Positions 1 to 6,918 of a stretch of 7,608 bases of DNA are shown one piece after another. The stretch lies in assembly GCA_028820945.1 (NCBI GenBank), contig JAPPHW010000205.1:1-7608 (forward strand), in the 5' to 3' direction. This stretch comes from Defluviicoccus sp. (GTDB lineage: Bacteria; Pseudomonadota; Alphaproteobacteria; MPNO01). Position numbers and translations under genes: made by a program. The notes beneath the pieces were generated by a model, which was given only the letters and a program-made list of their open reading frames with translations, made no database searches and had not been told where the DNA came from. Position 1 is the stretch's first letter. Every line of letters begins with the position of its first letter.

Positions 1-1123
1 CCGGAGAGCCGGTTCCGTTGGTCACGTTGGCGAACGCGATCGTGTCCTCGAACATGCGCGCCGGCGCGCCCTTGAGCCGGAACGCGTAGGTGTAGACCTC
101 GGTCCTGTCGACCGCGACCGGGTGGACCACGCGGAGCTGGCGGAACTGGCTCATGAAGGAAAGGTTGGGCCAGACGTTCGAGTTCCAGCGCATCACCTCC
201 ATGACGCGCCTCGTCTCCTCCGTTCCCTTCTTCGCTTCGAGCGCCGCGACATATTCGGCGAAAGCCGGATCGCCGCTCGCCGCGACCAGCTTCTCGTCGT
301 CGTGATAATCGCCGAGGAACGCATGCCCGCCCGGATAGGTCCATATCCCCACCCGTTCGCGCCAGAACTCGGGCGGCGCGCCGTTCTGGCGCATCTGGCG
401 GACGGCGATTTCGCCCGCGCCGGTGGTGTGCGCGGTGTCGTCCTGCGCCCTGGCCGCGTCGATCGAGGAGCGGTGGACGAAAATCGGATGCGCCGCGTCG
501 CACAGATTCTCCAGATAGAGCTTCCAGTTGCCGTCATAGGCATGCCTGAACACCCCGCCCGCGACCTCGATCTCGTCGTCCGGCGACCGGTCGACCATGT
601 CGTCGAAGGAGGTCGTCATGTAGCCGAGGAAATCGGCGAGCGGCGGGCCGTCCCCGGCAAGCGAGGCGAAGACGAACCCGCGATAGCTGTCGACGCGCGG
701 CGCCGCGACCATCGCCGTCCCCGGGTCGTCGGGGTCGAAATGCGCCGGGTAGCCATGCCGGAGCGGCACGTGGACCAGTCTTCCGTCGGTAGCGTAGGTC
801 CAGCCGTGATAGCAGCACTCGAACCGCTTCGCGTTGCCGCTCTCCTTCGCCACCACCATCGCGCCCCGGTGGGCGCACTGGTTGTGGATCACGCGGATCG
901 AGCCGTCTTCGTGGCGCACCATCACCATCGGCCGTCGGCCGATCCGGGTCCTGACGAAATCTCCCGGCGCCCTTACCTGGCTCTCGTGCCCGACATAGAT
1001 CCAGGCGTGCCCGAAGATGCGCTCCATTTCGATTTCGAAGATCGCCGGGTCGGCATAGACCCGGCGATGCACCCGCCCGGGCCGGATCAGCCCGGCGATC
1101 TCCTCACTGGTCGGTTCCGGCAT
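1..1123 (-). CDS. Rieske non-heme iron ring-hydroxylating oxygenase, large (alpha) subunit, benzoate/anthranilate-dioxygenase-like; 3' end cut by window edge
   Basis: This frame is open from ATG 1121-1123 to the left edge: 374 codons with no stop. The start follows a strong Shine-Dalgarno, GGGAGGAG (complement of 1127-1134), three bases from the ATG. The Rieske [2Fe-2S] ligands are Cys83-x-His85 and Cys103-x2-His106, within CAHRG and CCYHGW. The catalytic domain has NWKLYLEN followed by Asp209-x2-His212-x4-His217: the bridging Asp and two histidine ligands of the mononuclear iron. The stretch WPNLSFMSQFRQLRVVHP resembles the BenA/AntA family. The third iron ligand, an Asp, is expected just beyond the last visible residues (NGTGSPG), so it cannot be checked. 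The family takes electrons from a reductase or ferredoxin and adds O2 to aromatic substrates in the cytoplasm; no partner is in view. It lies 28 bp downstream of another Rieske gene on the same strand, so the two are probably cotranscribed. Family is secure; substrate is unknown. Confidence 0.93.
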   Translation of the reverse strand, partial: MPEPTSEEIAGLIRPGRVHRRVYADPAIFEIEMERIFGHAWIYVGHESQVRAPGDFVRTRIGRRPMVMVRHEDGSIRVIHNQCAHRGAMVVAKESGNAKRFECCYHGWTYATDGRLVHVPLRHGYPAHFDPDDPGTAMVAAPRVDSYRGFVFASLAGDGPPLADFLGYMTTSFDDMVDRSPDDEIEVAGGVFRHAYDGNWKLYLENLCDAAHPIFVHRSSIDAARAQDDTAHTTGAGEIAVRQMRQNGAPPEFWRERVGIWTYPGGHAFLGDYHDDEKLVAASGDPAFAEYVAALEAKKGTEETRRVMEVMRWNSNVWPNLSFMSQFRQLRVVHPVAVDRTEVYTYAFRLKGAPARMFEDTIAFANVTNGTGSP

Positions 1124-1151
1124 CGACTCCTCCCTGCCCGGCGCCCCGCGA

Positions 1152-2372
1152 CTATTCCGCCCCGATTTCCACAAGACTGTCATACGCTATTCGGGAGAGA
1201 TCGATCACGGCGCCGGGCTCCTCGATATCGCGCAGCACCCCCTTGGGATCCCTGCCGGCCTCGACATCGCCGATTCCCCGTTCGATCAGACGGCGCAGCA
1301 GGATCACGCCTTCATCGGATGTCGCCAGGCGCTCCGTCGCGCGGTCGAAGACCGGGCCCTGGCTCGCGATGGCGACGAAATCCTGTTCGCGGTGCACGCG
1401 GATGGAATTCGTGACATCGAACGTCACGCCGTCCGGCAGGTCCGGCAGGCGGCCCTCGATCTCGGGCGTGAAACAGGCGGCGAACACCAGCGTGTTGCGA
1501 TCGTCGACCGGCGTCCGCCAATTGGCCGAGAAGCGGGGCCATCCGATTCGACCGCCGGGCCATGGCTGCGGCAGGCGGTGCATGGTCGGCATGACGTAGT
1601 AGGAAGCGCGCCGGTTGCCGCGCTCCGGGCGATCCGCGGACGATTTGATGCCGAGCGCCTCCTCCTCCCATACGATCCGGGGCATCTCGTCGCCCCAGAT
1701 GTCGCGCCGTTCTCCGCCCGCCCCGCCATGGAGGATCGTCGTGTGGACCTGATCGACCGAATTTTCGCATATCTGGAGCCAGTTCACCGGCCACAAACCG
1801 TAGTTCTCCACCGTTCGGACGCCATCGGTGCGGGCAAACACGTCGAAGCGCGGCAAGACGGGCGGTTCGTCCCGCCCCATATAGGCCCACAGCAGACCGC
1901 CCATCTCGCGGAGCGGGTATGCGGTGTGACGCACCTTTTCGGGGAAATTGCCGAGAGCGGGTTCCGCCGGCATTTCGAGGCAGCGCCCTTCGATGTCGAA
2001 CAGCCAGCCATGATAGCAGCAGGAGATGCCGCGTTCCTCGATCCGGCCATGCTCCAGGGACGTGCCGCGGTGGGGGCAGTGGAGGCCGATCAGACCCGGC
2101 CGCCCCGCGCCATCCCGGAAAAGGACGAGGTCTTCCCCCAGAATGCGCACCCGCATCGGCGCGCCCTTGAAGTTGCCGAGGCGCTCGCCCCAGCTTTCGG
2201 CCGTGCCGCGCTCGCCTTCGAAGCGCACCGTGCGGCTGCATTGCCAGAGGGTCGAGATTCCGTCCCACCGGTCGGATACGGCGATGGGATGCCAGAAGCG
2301 GCGCAGCCACTCTCCCGCGGGCGTGCCGGGCCCGACGCGGGTCAGGCGCTCGTTCCGTTCGGCGGATAGCAT
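1152..2372 (-). CDS. Rieske non-heme iron oxygenase, large subunit, phthalate 4,5-dioxygenase-like
   Basis: Complete 406-residue protein, normal length for the phthalate-dioxygenase/O-demethylase type, whose oxygenase is usually homomeric. The Rieske centre is Cys99-x-His101-x16-Cys118-x2-His121 (CPHRG, CCYHGW). The mononuclear iron motif is NWLQICENSVDQVH plus His215, giving Asp207, His210 and His215. A later EQD (Asp331) followed by ASQGP-x-DR matches the conserved tract of this type and is the likely third iron ligand. The N-terminal GTPAGEWLRRFWHP is also typical of the group. It probably hydroxylates, or oxidatively demethylates, an aromatic compound, using electrons from a separate reductase that is not in view. 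ATG 2370-2372 is preceded by AGGGAGG with a rather long gap of about 11 bases. It is the first gene of a minus-strand operon with the BenA-like gene, and divergent from the TRAP transporter. Substrate cannot be read from sequence. Confidence 0.94.
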   Translation of the reverse strand: MLSAERNERLTRVGPGTPAGEWLRRFWHPIAVSDRWDGISTLWQCSRTVRFEGERGTAESWGERLGNFKGAPMRVRILGEDLVLFRDGAGRPGLIGLHCPHRGTSLEHGRIEERGISCCYHGWLFDIEGRCLEMPAEPALGNFPEKVRHTAYPLREMGGLLWAYMGRDEPPVLPRFDVFARTDGVRTVENYGLWPVNWLQICENSVDQVHTTILHGGAGGERRDIWGDEMPRIVWEEEALGIKSSADRPERGNRRASYYVMPTMHRLPQPWPGGRIGWPRFSANWRTPVDDRNTLVFAACFTPEIEGRLPDLPDGVTFDVTNSIRVHREQDFVAIASQGPVFDRATERLATSDEGVILLRRLIERGIGDVEAGRDPKGVLRDIEEPGAVIDLSRIAYDSLVEIGAE

Positions 2373-2412
2373 CGAAACACGGGCCTCCCTGGCCTCGCGG
2401 CACGTCTATTCA

Positions 2413-2441
2413 AGGCAAGTCCTTCGCGTGTGCCGGGTCAA
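2413..2441 (-). promoter_or_regulatory. Possible sigma70-type promoter for the Rieske operon
   Basis: On the minus strand, TTGACC (complement of 2436-2441) is a good -35 element. Seventeen bases later comes TTGCCT (complement of 2413-2418), a poor -10. An inverted repeat GCCGG-N9-CCGGC (2432-2450) overlaps the -35 and could be an operator. The position, about 40-70 bp before the start codon, is right, but the -10 is weak. Confidence 0.22.
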
Positions 2442-2478
2442 CCGTCCGGCTAAGATACTCTCCCGGGACAAAGCCTCG

Positions 2479-2492
2479 CGCAATGGCTTGCG
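2479..2492. promoter_or_regulatory. Candidate operator: inverted repeat CGCAA-N4-TTGCG in the divergent intergenic region
   Basis: A perfect 5-bp inverted repeat (2479-2483 and 2488-2492) lies midway in the 189-bp gap between the divergent Rieske and TRAP operons. This is where a shared transcription factor would be expected to bind. No regulator gene is in the window. A repeat this short can arise by chance in GC-rich DNA. Confidence 0.22.
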
Positions 2493-2561
2493 GTTTTCCG
2501 GGCCCCATTGTCGGAGTAGCATCGAGCTCCGTCACGCCTCGCAGCCCCGAAGGAAACCGCG

Positions 2562-3551
2562 ATGAACAGACATGGAACGAGAATCGCCGCCGCCGCGCTG
2601 GCGCTACTGGCTCTCGCCGGTCCCGCCGCCGCTCAGGACGCCATCCGGATCGGCACGTCCAGCGTCGGGAGCGTCTTTTACACCGTTGCCATAGGCGCAT
2701 CCGAGATCATCACAAAGCACGCAAAGATCAACGCGACGGCCGAGCCCGTCGGCGGATCGTCCGCGAATATTCGCGGCCTCGCCGCCGAGCGGATCGAGTT
2801 CGCGCTCGCCAACTCGTTCGCGGCGTTCACCGGGTATTACGGCACGCATAATTTCAAGAAGCCGGTCGATGTCCGGCTGGTCGTGCAGGGACAGGCGAGC
2901 TACCGCTGGATGCTGGTCCGCAAGGGTTCGGGCGTCACCAAGCTCTCCGATCTCAAGGGAAAGACCATCGTCGCCAAGCGCCGCGCGCTACCCGAGATCG
3001 AACTCGTCTGGAAGGCGATGCAGAAGATCTCCGGGGTGACGGACGTAAAGGCGGTCGCCACCACCAACTCGCCCCAGGCCTACAAAGCGTTCCGTGCCGG
3101 CAGCATCGCCGCCGGCGTGATGCCGTTCAGCCGGCGTGCGGCCGCGGTCGCGAAGCCGATGCAGGACGGGGTAATCGATTTTCTCTATTTGTCGAAGGCC
3201 GACCGCGACGCCATGCTCGAGCATCTGCCGCCCATGATGTGGGCCGGCAAGTTTCCCAAGGGCACCTACAAGGGGCAATCCAAGGACGTCCACCTTGTCG
3301 GCCTGAACACCTATTTCCTGACCCGGCCGGGGGTGTCCGACGACACCGTTTACAAGGTTGCGAAGGCGATACTGGAGAACACCGAGGAGTTCGGCACCTA
3401 TCACAAGGCCGCCCTGCAGTGGAACCTCGACCGTGCGCTCAAGAACGTGCCGCTTCCCTTCCATGACGGCGCGATCGCCTATTTCAAGGAGAAGGGCCTC
3501 TGGACGGCGGCGCTCGAGGCCAATCAAAAGAAGCTGCTCGCGCGCAAGTAG
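2562..3551 (+). CDS. TAXI-family TRAP transporter substrate-binding protein
   Basis: A 329-residue periplasmic binding protein that captures the ligand and delivers it to the permease encoded next. Residues 1-24 form a signal peptide: basic MNRHGTR, an Ala/Leu-rich core, and a PAAA|QD cleavage site. The mature protein opens with IRIGTSSVGSVFYTVAIGAS, the characteristic TAXI N-terminal strand, glycine loop and YxxA helix. GGSSANIRGLAAERIEFALAN follows, matching the family's SV.N...l..g...ia..q block. TAXI proteins are known or proposed to bind carboxylates such as glutamate or other organic acids. The ligand here is unknown; the divergent Rieske oxygenases make an aromatic acid an attractive guess. 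ATG 2562 has GAAGGA (2549-2554) seven bases upstream. Length is typical. The permease gene starts 78 bp after the TAG stop. Confidence 0.93.
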   Translation: MNRHGTRIAAAALALLALAGPAAAQDAIRIGTSSVGSVFYTVAIGASEIITKHAKINATAEPVGGSSANIRGLAAERIEFALANSFAAFTGYYGTHNFKKPVDVRLVVQGQASYRWMLVRKGSGVTKLSDLKGKTIVAKRRALPEIELVWKAMQKISGVTDVKAVATTNSPQAYKAFRAGSIAAGVMPFSRRAAAVAKPMQDGVIDFLYLSKADRDAMLEHLPPMMWAGKFPKGTYKGQSKDVHLVGLNTYFLTRPGVSDDTVYKVAKAILENTEEFGTYHKAALQWNLDRALKNVPLPFHDGAIAYFKEKGLWTAALEANQKKLLARK

Positions 3552-3552
3552 A

Positions 3553-3575
3553 GCCCGGCCGTCGACGGCGCGGGC
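3553..3575 (+). promoter_or_regulatory. GC-only hairpin just after the binding-protein stop codon
   Basis: Bases 3553-3561 pair with 3566-3569 and 3571-3575, with G3570 bulged and loop TCGA (3562-3565). The centre is the perfect palindrome GCCGTCGACGGC (3558-3569). It begins two bases after the TAG and has no T tract, so it is a poor intrinsic terminator. In transport operons such hairpins often protect the 3' end of the binding-protein message, so the binding protein is made in excess over the permease. That role is inferred here from position and structure only. Confidence 0.45.
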
Positions 3576-3629
3576 CCGGCCCGACGCTTCGATCCGACGC
3601 CGTTTCCCCCGGCACGGCGCATACCGGCC

Positions 3630-5531
3630 ATGAGCCGCCGCATCGGCATCTTGACCTGGCTCGCCACGGCGATCGCGATCTACCATCTCGTCGTCGTGGC
3701 CCAGGGCCCTACCTGGTTCGGCATCTTCCTGCCGACCCAGCTTCACAAGGCGGTCAGCATCTCCTGCGCGATGATCCTGATCTTTCTGCTGCTGCCGGCG
3801 GGCGGGCGAAAGCACGGCGAGGACACGCAGGCCGAGTCCCGATTTCGGCGCGTTCCCTGGTACGACTGGCTTCTGCTCGCCTCCGGCCTGATCGGGGCCG
3901 GATTCGTCATCGTCGACCACGAAGCGATCCTCGACTACGGCGAATACGGCTTTCTCGACGGCAAGGGTATCGTCCTGGGCGCGATGCTCGCCGTTCCCGT
4001 GCTGGAAGCGGTGCGGCGGACCACCGGGTGGGTATTGCCCGCGATCATCCTGTTTTTCGTCCTGGTGACCATCTTCCAGCAATACCTGCCGGGGCTGCTC
4101 TACGGCCGCGGCTATCCGCTCGACCGCATGCTCTACTCCGCGTATGTCAGCGAGGCCGGCATTTTCGGCCTCCCGCTCGGCATCGCGGCGAATATCGTGA
4201 TCGTGTTCCTGATCTTCGGCGCCCTCATGGAAGGCGCCGGCGCGAGCCGCTGGTTCATGGATATCGCTCTCGCGCTGACGGGCTGGTCGCGCGGCGGGCC
4301 CGCCAAGGCCGCCGTGGTCGCGAGCGCGATGTTCGGCTCGATCTCGGGATCGCCGTCCGGAAATTCGGCGACGACGGGCGTGTTCACGATCCCGCTGATG
4401 AAGAACATCGGCTATACGCCCGCCTTCGCCGCGGCCGTCGAGGCCGTCGCATCCACCGGCGGGATAATCCTGCCGCCGGTAATGGGCGCGATCGCTTTCA
4501 TCATGGCGGAATGGATCGAGACGACCTACACGGAGATCGTGATCGCCGCCGCGGCGCCCGCCGCGCTCTATTTCCTCATCGTCTTCGTTTCCGTTCACCT
4601 CCAGGCGCGGGCTCAGGGCATCGCCGCGCTCCCCCGCACCGACCTTCCGCCGCTCTGGCGGACGCTCCGGCGCGGCTGGTACTACCTGATTCCGATCGGG
4701 GCCCCGATCTATTTCCTCGTCGTGAAGTCGCTGCCGCCGGGGATGGCCGCGATCTACAGCTGCGCATTCGTCATCGCCGTGAGCTTTTTCGCCAGGGACC
4801 GCGGCCATTGGCTCACGCCCGCGCGGATCATGAGATCGTTCGAGGACGGCGTGACCCGGTGGATCACCATCGCCGCGATAACCTCGGCGGTGGGCATCAT
4901 GATCGGCGCCCTGGAGCTCTCCGGCGTCGGTATCAAGTTCTCGCGCTTCATCGTCGATCTCGCCGGCGGCGATCTGATCCTGACGCTTCTCTTCGTGGGC
5001 ATCGTCAGCCTGATCGTCGGGATGGGGCTCGACGCGACGCCGGCCTATATCACGCTCGCGACGCTGATGGCGCCGGCCCTGGTCCGCCTCGGCGTGCCGG
5101 ACATCGCCGCTCATCTCTACGTCATCTACTGGGGGCTCGCCTCATTCTTCACGCCGCCAACCTGTATCGCGGTATTCGTCACTTCCGGGATCGCCGGAAG
5201 CCGCGTCTGGTTGACCGGCTGGGAGGCCGTGCGGCTGGGCATCGCGGCATTCCTGATCCCCTTCGCATTCGTCCTGAACCACGGGCTCCTGATGCGGGGC
5301 AGCGTCGAGAGCATCCTGCTGGCGATCGTCACCGCCGTCATGGGCGCGACCGCGCTGTCGGCCGCGATCCGCGGCTTCGCCCTCTCCGCCCTCAACCCGG
5401 CGCAGCGGGTGGCGATCTTCGCGGGCGGCCTGCTTCTGATCGGGCCGGGGCTCTACTATCCCCTGATAGGTCTCGCGCTGTGCGCCGCCGCGATCCTGCC
5501 GCAGGCCCTCCGCGCGGCCCGGCGCCGATGA
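3630..5531 (+). CDS. TRAP transporter fused permease (4TM/12TM, DctQM-type) of the TAXI class
   Basis: A 633-residue inner-membrane protein with roughly 16 or more hydrophobic segments. The N-terminal third (about 1-130) is the small-subunit-like part. The rest is the DctM-like large subunit that moves substrate with Na+ or H+ co-transport. Family signatures include GSISGSPSGNSATTGVF (236-252), IPLMKNIGYTPAFAAAVEA (254-272), STGGIILPPVMGAIAFIMAE (275-294), GMGLDATPAYITLATLMAPA (464-483), and FFTPPTC followed by SGIAGS (506-524). Length fits fused TAXI permeases. It pairs with the upstream binding protein. ATG 3630 has no recognisable Shine-Dalgarno, consistent with lower permease synthesis or translational coupling; the exact start is therefore less certain. 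The protein ends in a basic RAARRR tail at TGA 5529-5531. Substrate is not predictable from sequence. Confidence 0.94.
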   Translation: MSRRIGILTWLATAIAIYHLVVVAQGPTWFGIFLPTQLHKAVSISCAMILIFLLLPAGGRKHGEDTQAESRFRRVPWYDWLLLASGLIGAGFVIVDHEAILDYGEYGFLDGKGIVLGAMLAVPVLEAVRRTTGWVLPAIILFFVLVTIFQQYLPGLLYGRGYPLDRMLYSAYVSEAGIFGLPLGIAANIVIVFLIFGALMEGAGASRWFMDIALALTGWSRGGPAKAAVVASAMFGSISGSPSGNSATTGVFTIPLMKNIGYTPAFAAAVEAVASTGGIILPPVMGAIAFIMAEWIETTYTEIVIAAAAPAALYFLIVFVSVHLQARAQGIAALPRTDLPPLWRTLRRGWYYLIPIGAPIYFLVVKSLPPGMAAIYSCAFVIAVSFFARDRGHWLTPARIMRSFEDGVTRWITIAAITSAVGIMIGALELSGVGIKFSRFIVDLAGGDLILTLLFVGIVSLIVGMGLDATPAYITLATLMAPALVRLGVPDIAAHLYVIYWGLASFFTPPTCIAVFVTSGIAGSRVWLTGWEAVRLGIAAFLIPFAFVLNHGLLMRGSVESILLAIVTAVMGATALSAAIRGFALSALNPAQRVAIFAGGLLLIGPGLYYPLIGLALCAAAILPQALRAARRR

Positions 5532-5675
5532 TCTCGCGGCGATGCGGCGGCGCCCCGGAACTCCGTTGCGTTGGACGCGACGCCCGGCCCGTGCCACGCT
5601 TGCGCATCCGCCATCGAGTTGCCGAGCTCGAAGGCGGGCGAGGCGAATACTGCCCGATTATCGAGCGGTTGCACT

Positions 5676-5679
5676 GGAG
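5676..5679 (+). promoter_or_regulatory. Ribosome binding site deciding the start of the AhpD-like selenoprotein
   Basis: GGAG lies 4 bases before ATG 5684 and 10 bases before the in-frame ATG 5690. Either could be used, and they differ by only two residues. A third in-frame ATG at 5528 overlaps the permease stop as ATGA, but it has no Shine-Dalgarno and would add 52 Arg-rich residues unlike the family. The site therefore favours 5684 or 5690. Confidence 0.6.
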
Positions 5680-5683
5680 AACC

Positions 5684-6796
5684 ATGAAAATGACCCTCTA
5701 CGAGGATTCTCGATACAAGGTACGGGAGGATCTCGACGCGGTTCACGCCGAACAGCTGGATCGGCTGGCCGACCCCGGCACCTGGGGCACCGGCGCCCAG
5801 CGGCTGGCGATCGCAAGAGAGGTTCGTCAGGCGTGTTACGACGCGGGTACGCAGGAAGAACCGGAAGACACCGGCCCGCTGAGTAATGTCGAACTGCCGG
5901 AGTCGGTATGCGCAACGGTCCGGAAATTGGCCGTCGCGCCCAAGGACTTCATCGAGGACTCTTACGAAGAGGCCAGGAACGGCGGTCTGAGCGACGAGGA
6001 ATATGTCGAGGTCGTCGGCATCGTGTCGCGCCTGACCGACATGGACGTATTCGCCCGCGGCATCGGAGTTCCGCTGCGTCCTCTGCCCGCCGCGCGCGAG
6101 GGCCGGCCGTCGCGGGTCCGCCCCCGGGTCGCCAGGAAGGAAATGGCCTGGGTGCCGACCGTTCCGAACCTCCCCGAGGGCGGCGAGGAGGCCGCGGAGA
6201 TTTACGGCCCGGACTATCGGCCCTACATCATCCGCTCCCTCAGCCTGGTGCCGGACGAGATGCGGCGGCATCTCCAGCTGGAAGAAGTGCAATACCTGCC
6301 GATGAAGAATGTGTTCGTCACGGATTATCAACACCATGAGGGGTTCACCCGCGCCCAGGTCGAGCTGATCGCGGGCCGGGTGTCCGCCCTCAACGAGTGC
6401 TTTTACTGAACGGCGGGCCACGCCTGGTTCCTCCGTGAGAGTGGACGCAATACCGGCCTCGACGTCGATTTGGCGGCGCTGTTCGACCCGGATCGGGACA
6501 GCGGGGTCCCCGGCGGCGGGGAAATCCTGGCCTTCGCCGATGCCGTCATCGGTCCCGACCGGGTCGCGCTGGACCGGGCGCGGCGGAATCTCGCCGATTC
6601 GCTGGGGCCGGCGGCGGTGCCGGCCGCGGCGGCCATCGCCGCGACCTTCACCAAGAACGATCGCATCGCCAACGGCACCGGCATTCCCTCCGAGCTGAAG
6701 ATGCTGCGGAATTCCAGGGAAATCCGGGCGGAATTCGGGATAAACGACTACCGGTCGTCGGCGAACACGTTCAGGCACTATCCCGACGAGCGGTAG
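5684..6796 (+). CDS. Two-domain carboxymuconolactone decarboxylase/AhpD-like selenoprotein; in-frame TGA 6407-6409 read as selenocysteine (CxxU)
   Basis: Read through the TGA, this is a 370-residue protein; stopped there, it would be 241 residues. The family fold carries AhpD-type disulfide peroxidase chemistry. The second domain (about 175-290) has a PYIIRSLSLVP helix, then FTRAQVELIAGRVSALNE leading to Cys239-Phe-Tyr-Sec242-Thr-Ala-Gly-His246. This is the AhpD pattern E-C-x2-C-x3-H with the second Cys replaced by TGA. After the TGA, residues 243-370 continue as family-like sequence, including a helical segment and NDRIANGTGIP (324-334), and end at TAG 6794-6796. The first domain (about 70-130) repeats the fold, but its site is degenerate: Met120, Phe123 and Ile127 replace Cys, Sec and His. 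A SECIS-like hairpin follows the TGA. Likely a cytoplasmic thiol/selenol redox enzyme; substrate unknown. The alternatives are a nonsense mutation or a sequencing error at that Cys. Start is ATG 5684 (or 5690). Confidence 0.85.
6407..6409 (+). other. Selenocysteine codon (in-frame TGA), residue 242
   Basis: The TGA occupies the position of the resolving/attacking second cysteine of the AhpD CxxC motif (Cys239-F-Y-TGA-T-A-G-His246). TGA differs from the Cys codons TGC and TGT at one base. Coding potential and homology-like content continue in the same frame for 128 sense codons downstream. A nonsense mutation could fall anywhere; falling exactly at the redox cysteine is what a Sec-for-Cys replacement predicts. 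Confidence 0.85.
6427..6446 (+). promoter_or_regulatory. Candidate bacterial SECIS element (bSECIS) in the selenoprotein mRNA
   Basis: GUUC (6427-6430) pairs with GGAC (6443-6446), including one G-U pair. CUC (6431-6433) pairs with GAG (6439-6441). U6442 is bulged between the two helices. The apical loop is CGUGA (6434-6438), with G as its second base, and it begins 24 nt after the TGA. This meets the usual bacterial criteria: a short upper stem, a small loop with G in the first two positions, and 16-37 nt from the Sec codon. A bulged U is also present in the E. coli fdhF element, though there on the 5' side. SelB would bind it to deliver Sec-tRNA. Folded by eye only. Confidence 0.65.
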
Positions 6797-6803
6797 GTCG
6801 CCA

Positions 6804-6890
6804 CCCTCTCCCGGCCCCTCCCGCAAGCGGGAGGGGAGAAGCTATCGAGAAGCCGCCGAGCGACTCTCCATCTCTCCAGCGGGGAGAGGG
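6804..6890. repeat. Palindromic intergenic repeat between convergent genes; possible bidirectional terminator
   Basis: A perfect 10-bp hairpin, CCCCTCCCGC (6815-6824) with GCGGGAGGGG (6827-6836) around AA, is followed by a smaller one, CTCTCC (6872-6877) with GGAGAG (6883-6888). Outer arms CCCTCTCCC (6804-6812) and GGGAGAGGG (6882-6890) also pair perfectly across the whole element. C/T-rich and G/A-rich palindromes of this look are common dispersed intergenic repeats in GC-rich alphaproteobacteria. It fills most of the 122-bp gap between the selenoprotein stop and the stop of the converging gene, so it could end transcription from both sides, although T tracts are absent. Confidence 0.6.
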
Positions 6891-6918
6891 CCGGGGTGAG
6901 CGGAGCGCCTCCCGCGCG

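Noticed and set aside
122..1414. A 430-codon plus-strand frame across both Rieske genes
   Set aside because: It crosses the junction of two minus-strand genes that carry intact metal-binding motifs, and its translation has no recognisable domain.
3549..3632. Readthrough of TAG 3549-3551 fusing the binding protein to the permease (same frame, no other stop for 26 codons)
   Set aside because: A short stop-free gap is expected by chance at this GC content, the linker is low-complexity Pro/Ala/Arg, and no readthrough signal is visible.
2988..5114. A 708-codon open frame on the minus strand across the TRAP genes
   Set aside because: Its translation is dominated by charged Arg/Asp/Gly/His runs with no fold signature. 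It is the antisense shadow of genes with strong GC third-position bias, and both sense genes are clear TRAP proteins.
5529..5531. The permease TGA as another selenocysteine codon
   Set aside because: The permease reaches normal family length with a basic tail. The following in-frame sequence shows no redox motif or family similarity before the next stop at 5685.
5684..6409. Reading the AhpD-like gene as a pseudogene or a natural 241-residue protein
   Set aside because: The stop lies exactly at the redox cysteine, the downstream frame is intact with no second stop or frameshift, and a SECIS-like hairpin follows. Decay would not be expected to show all three. Sequencing error still needs read-level exclusion.
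6470..6796. A separate small plus-strand gene starting at TTG 6470
   Set aside because: It has a TTG start with no Shine-Dalgarno, is in the same frame as the upstream gene, and its content is the C-terminal part of the same AhpD-like protein. Readthrough of the TGA explains it better.
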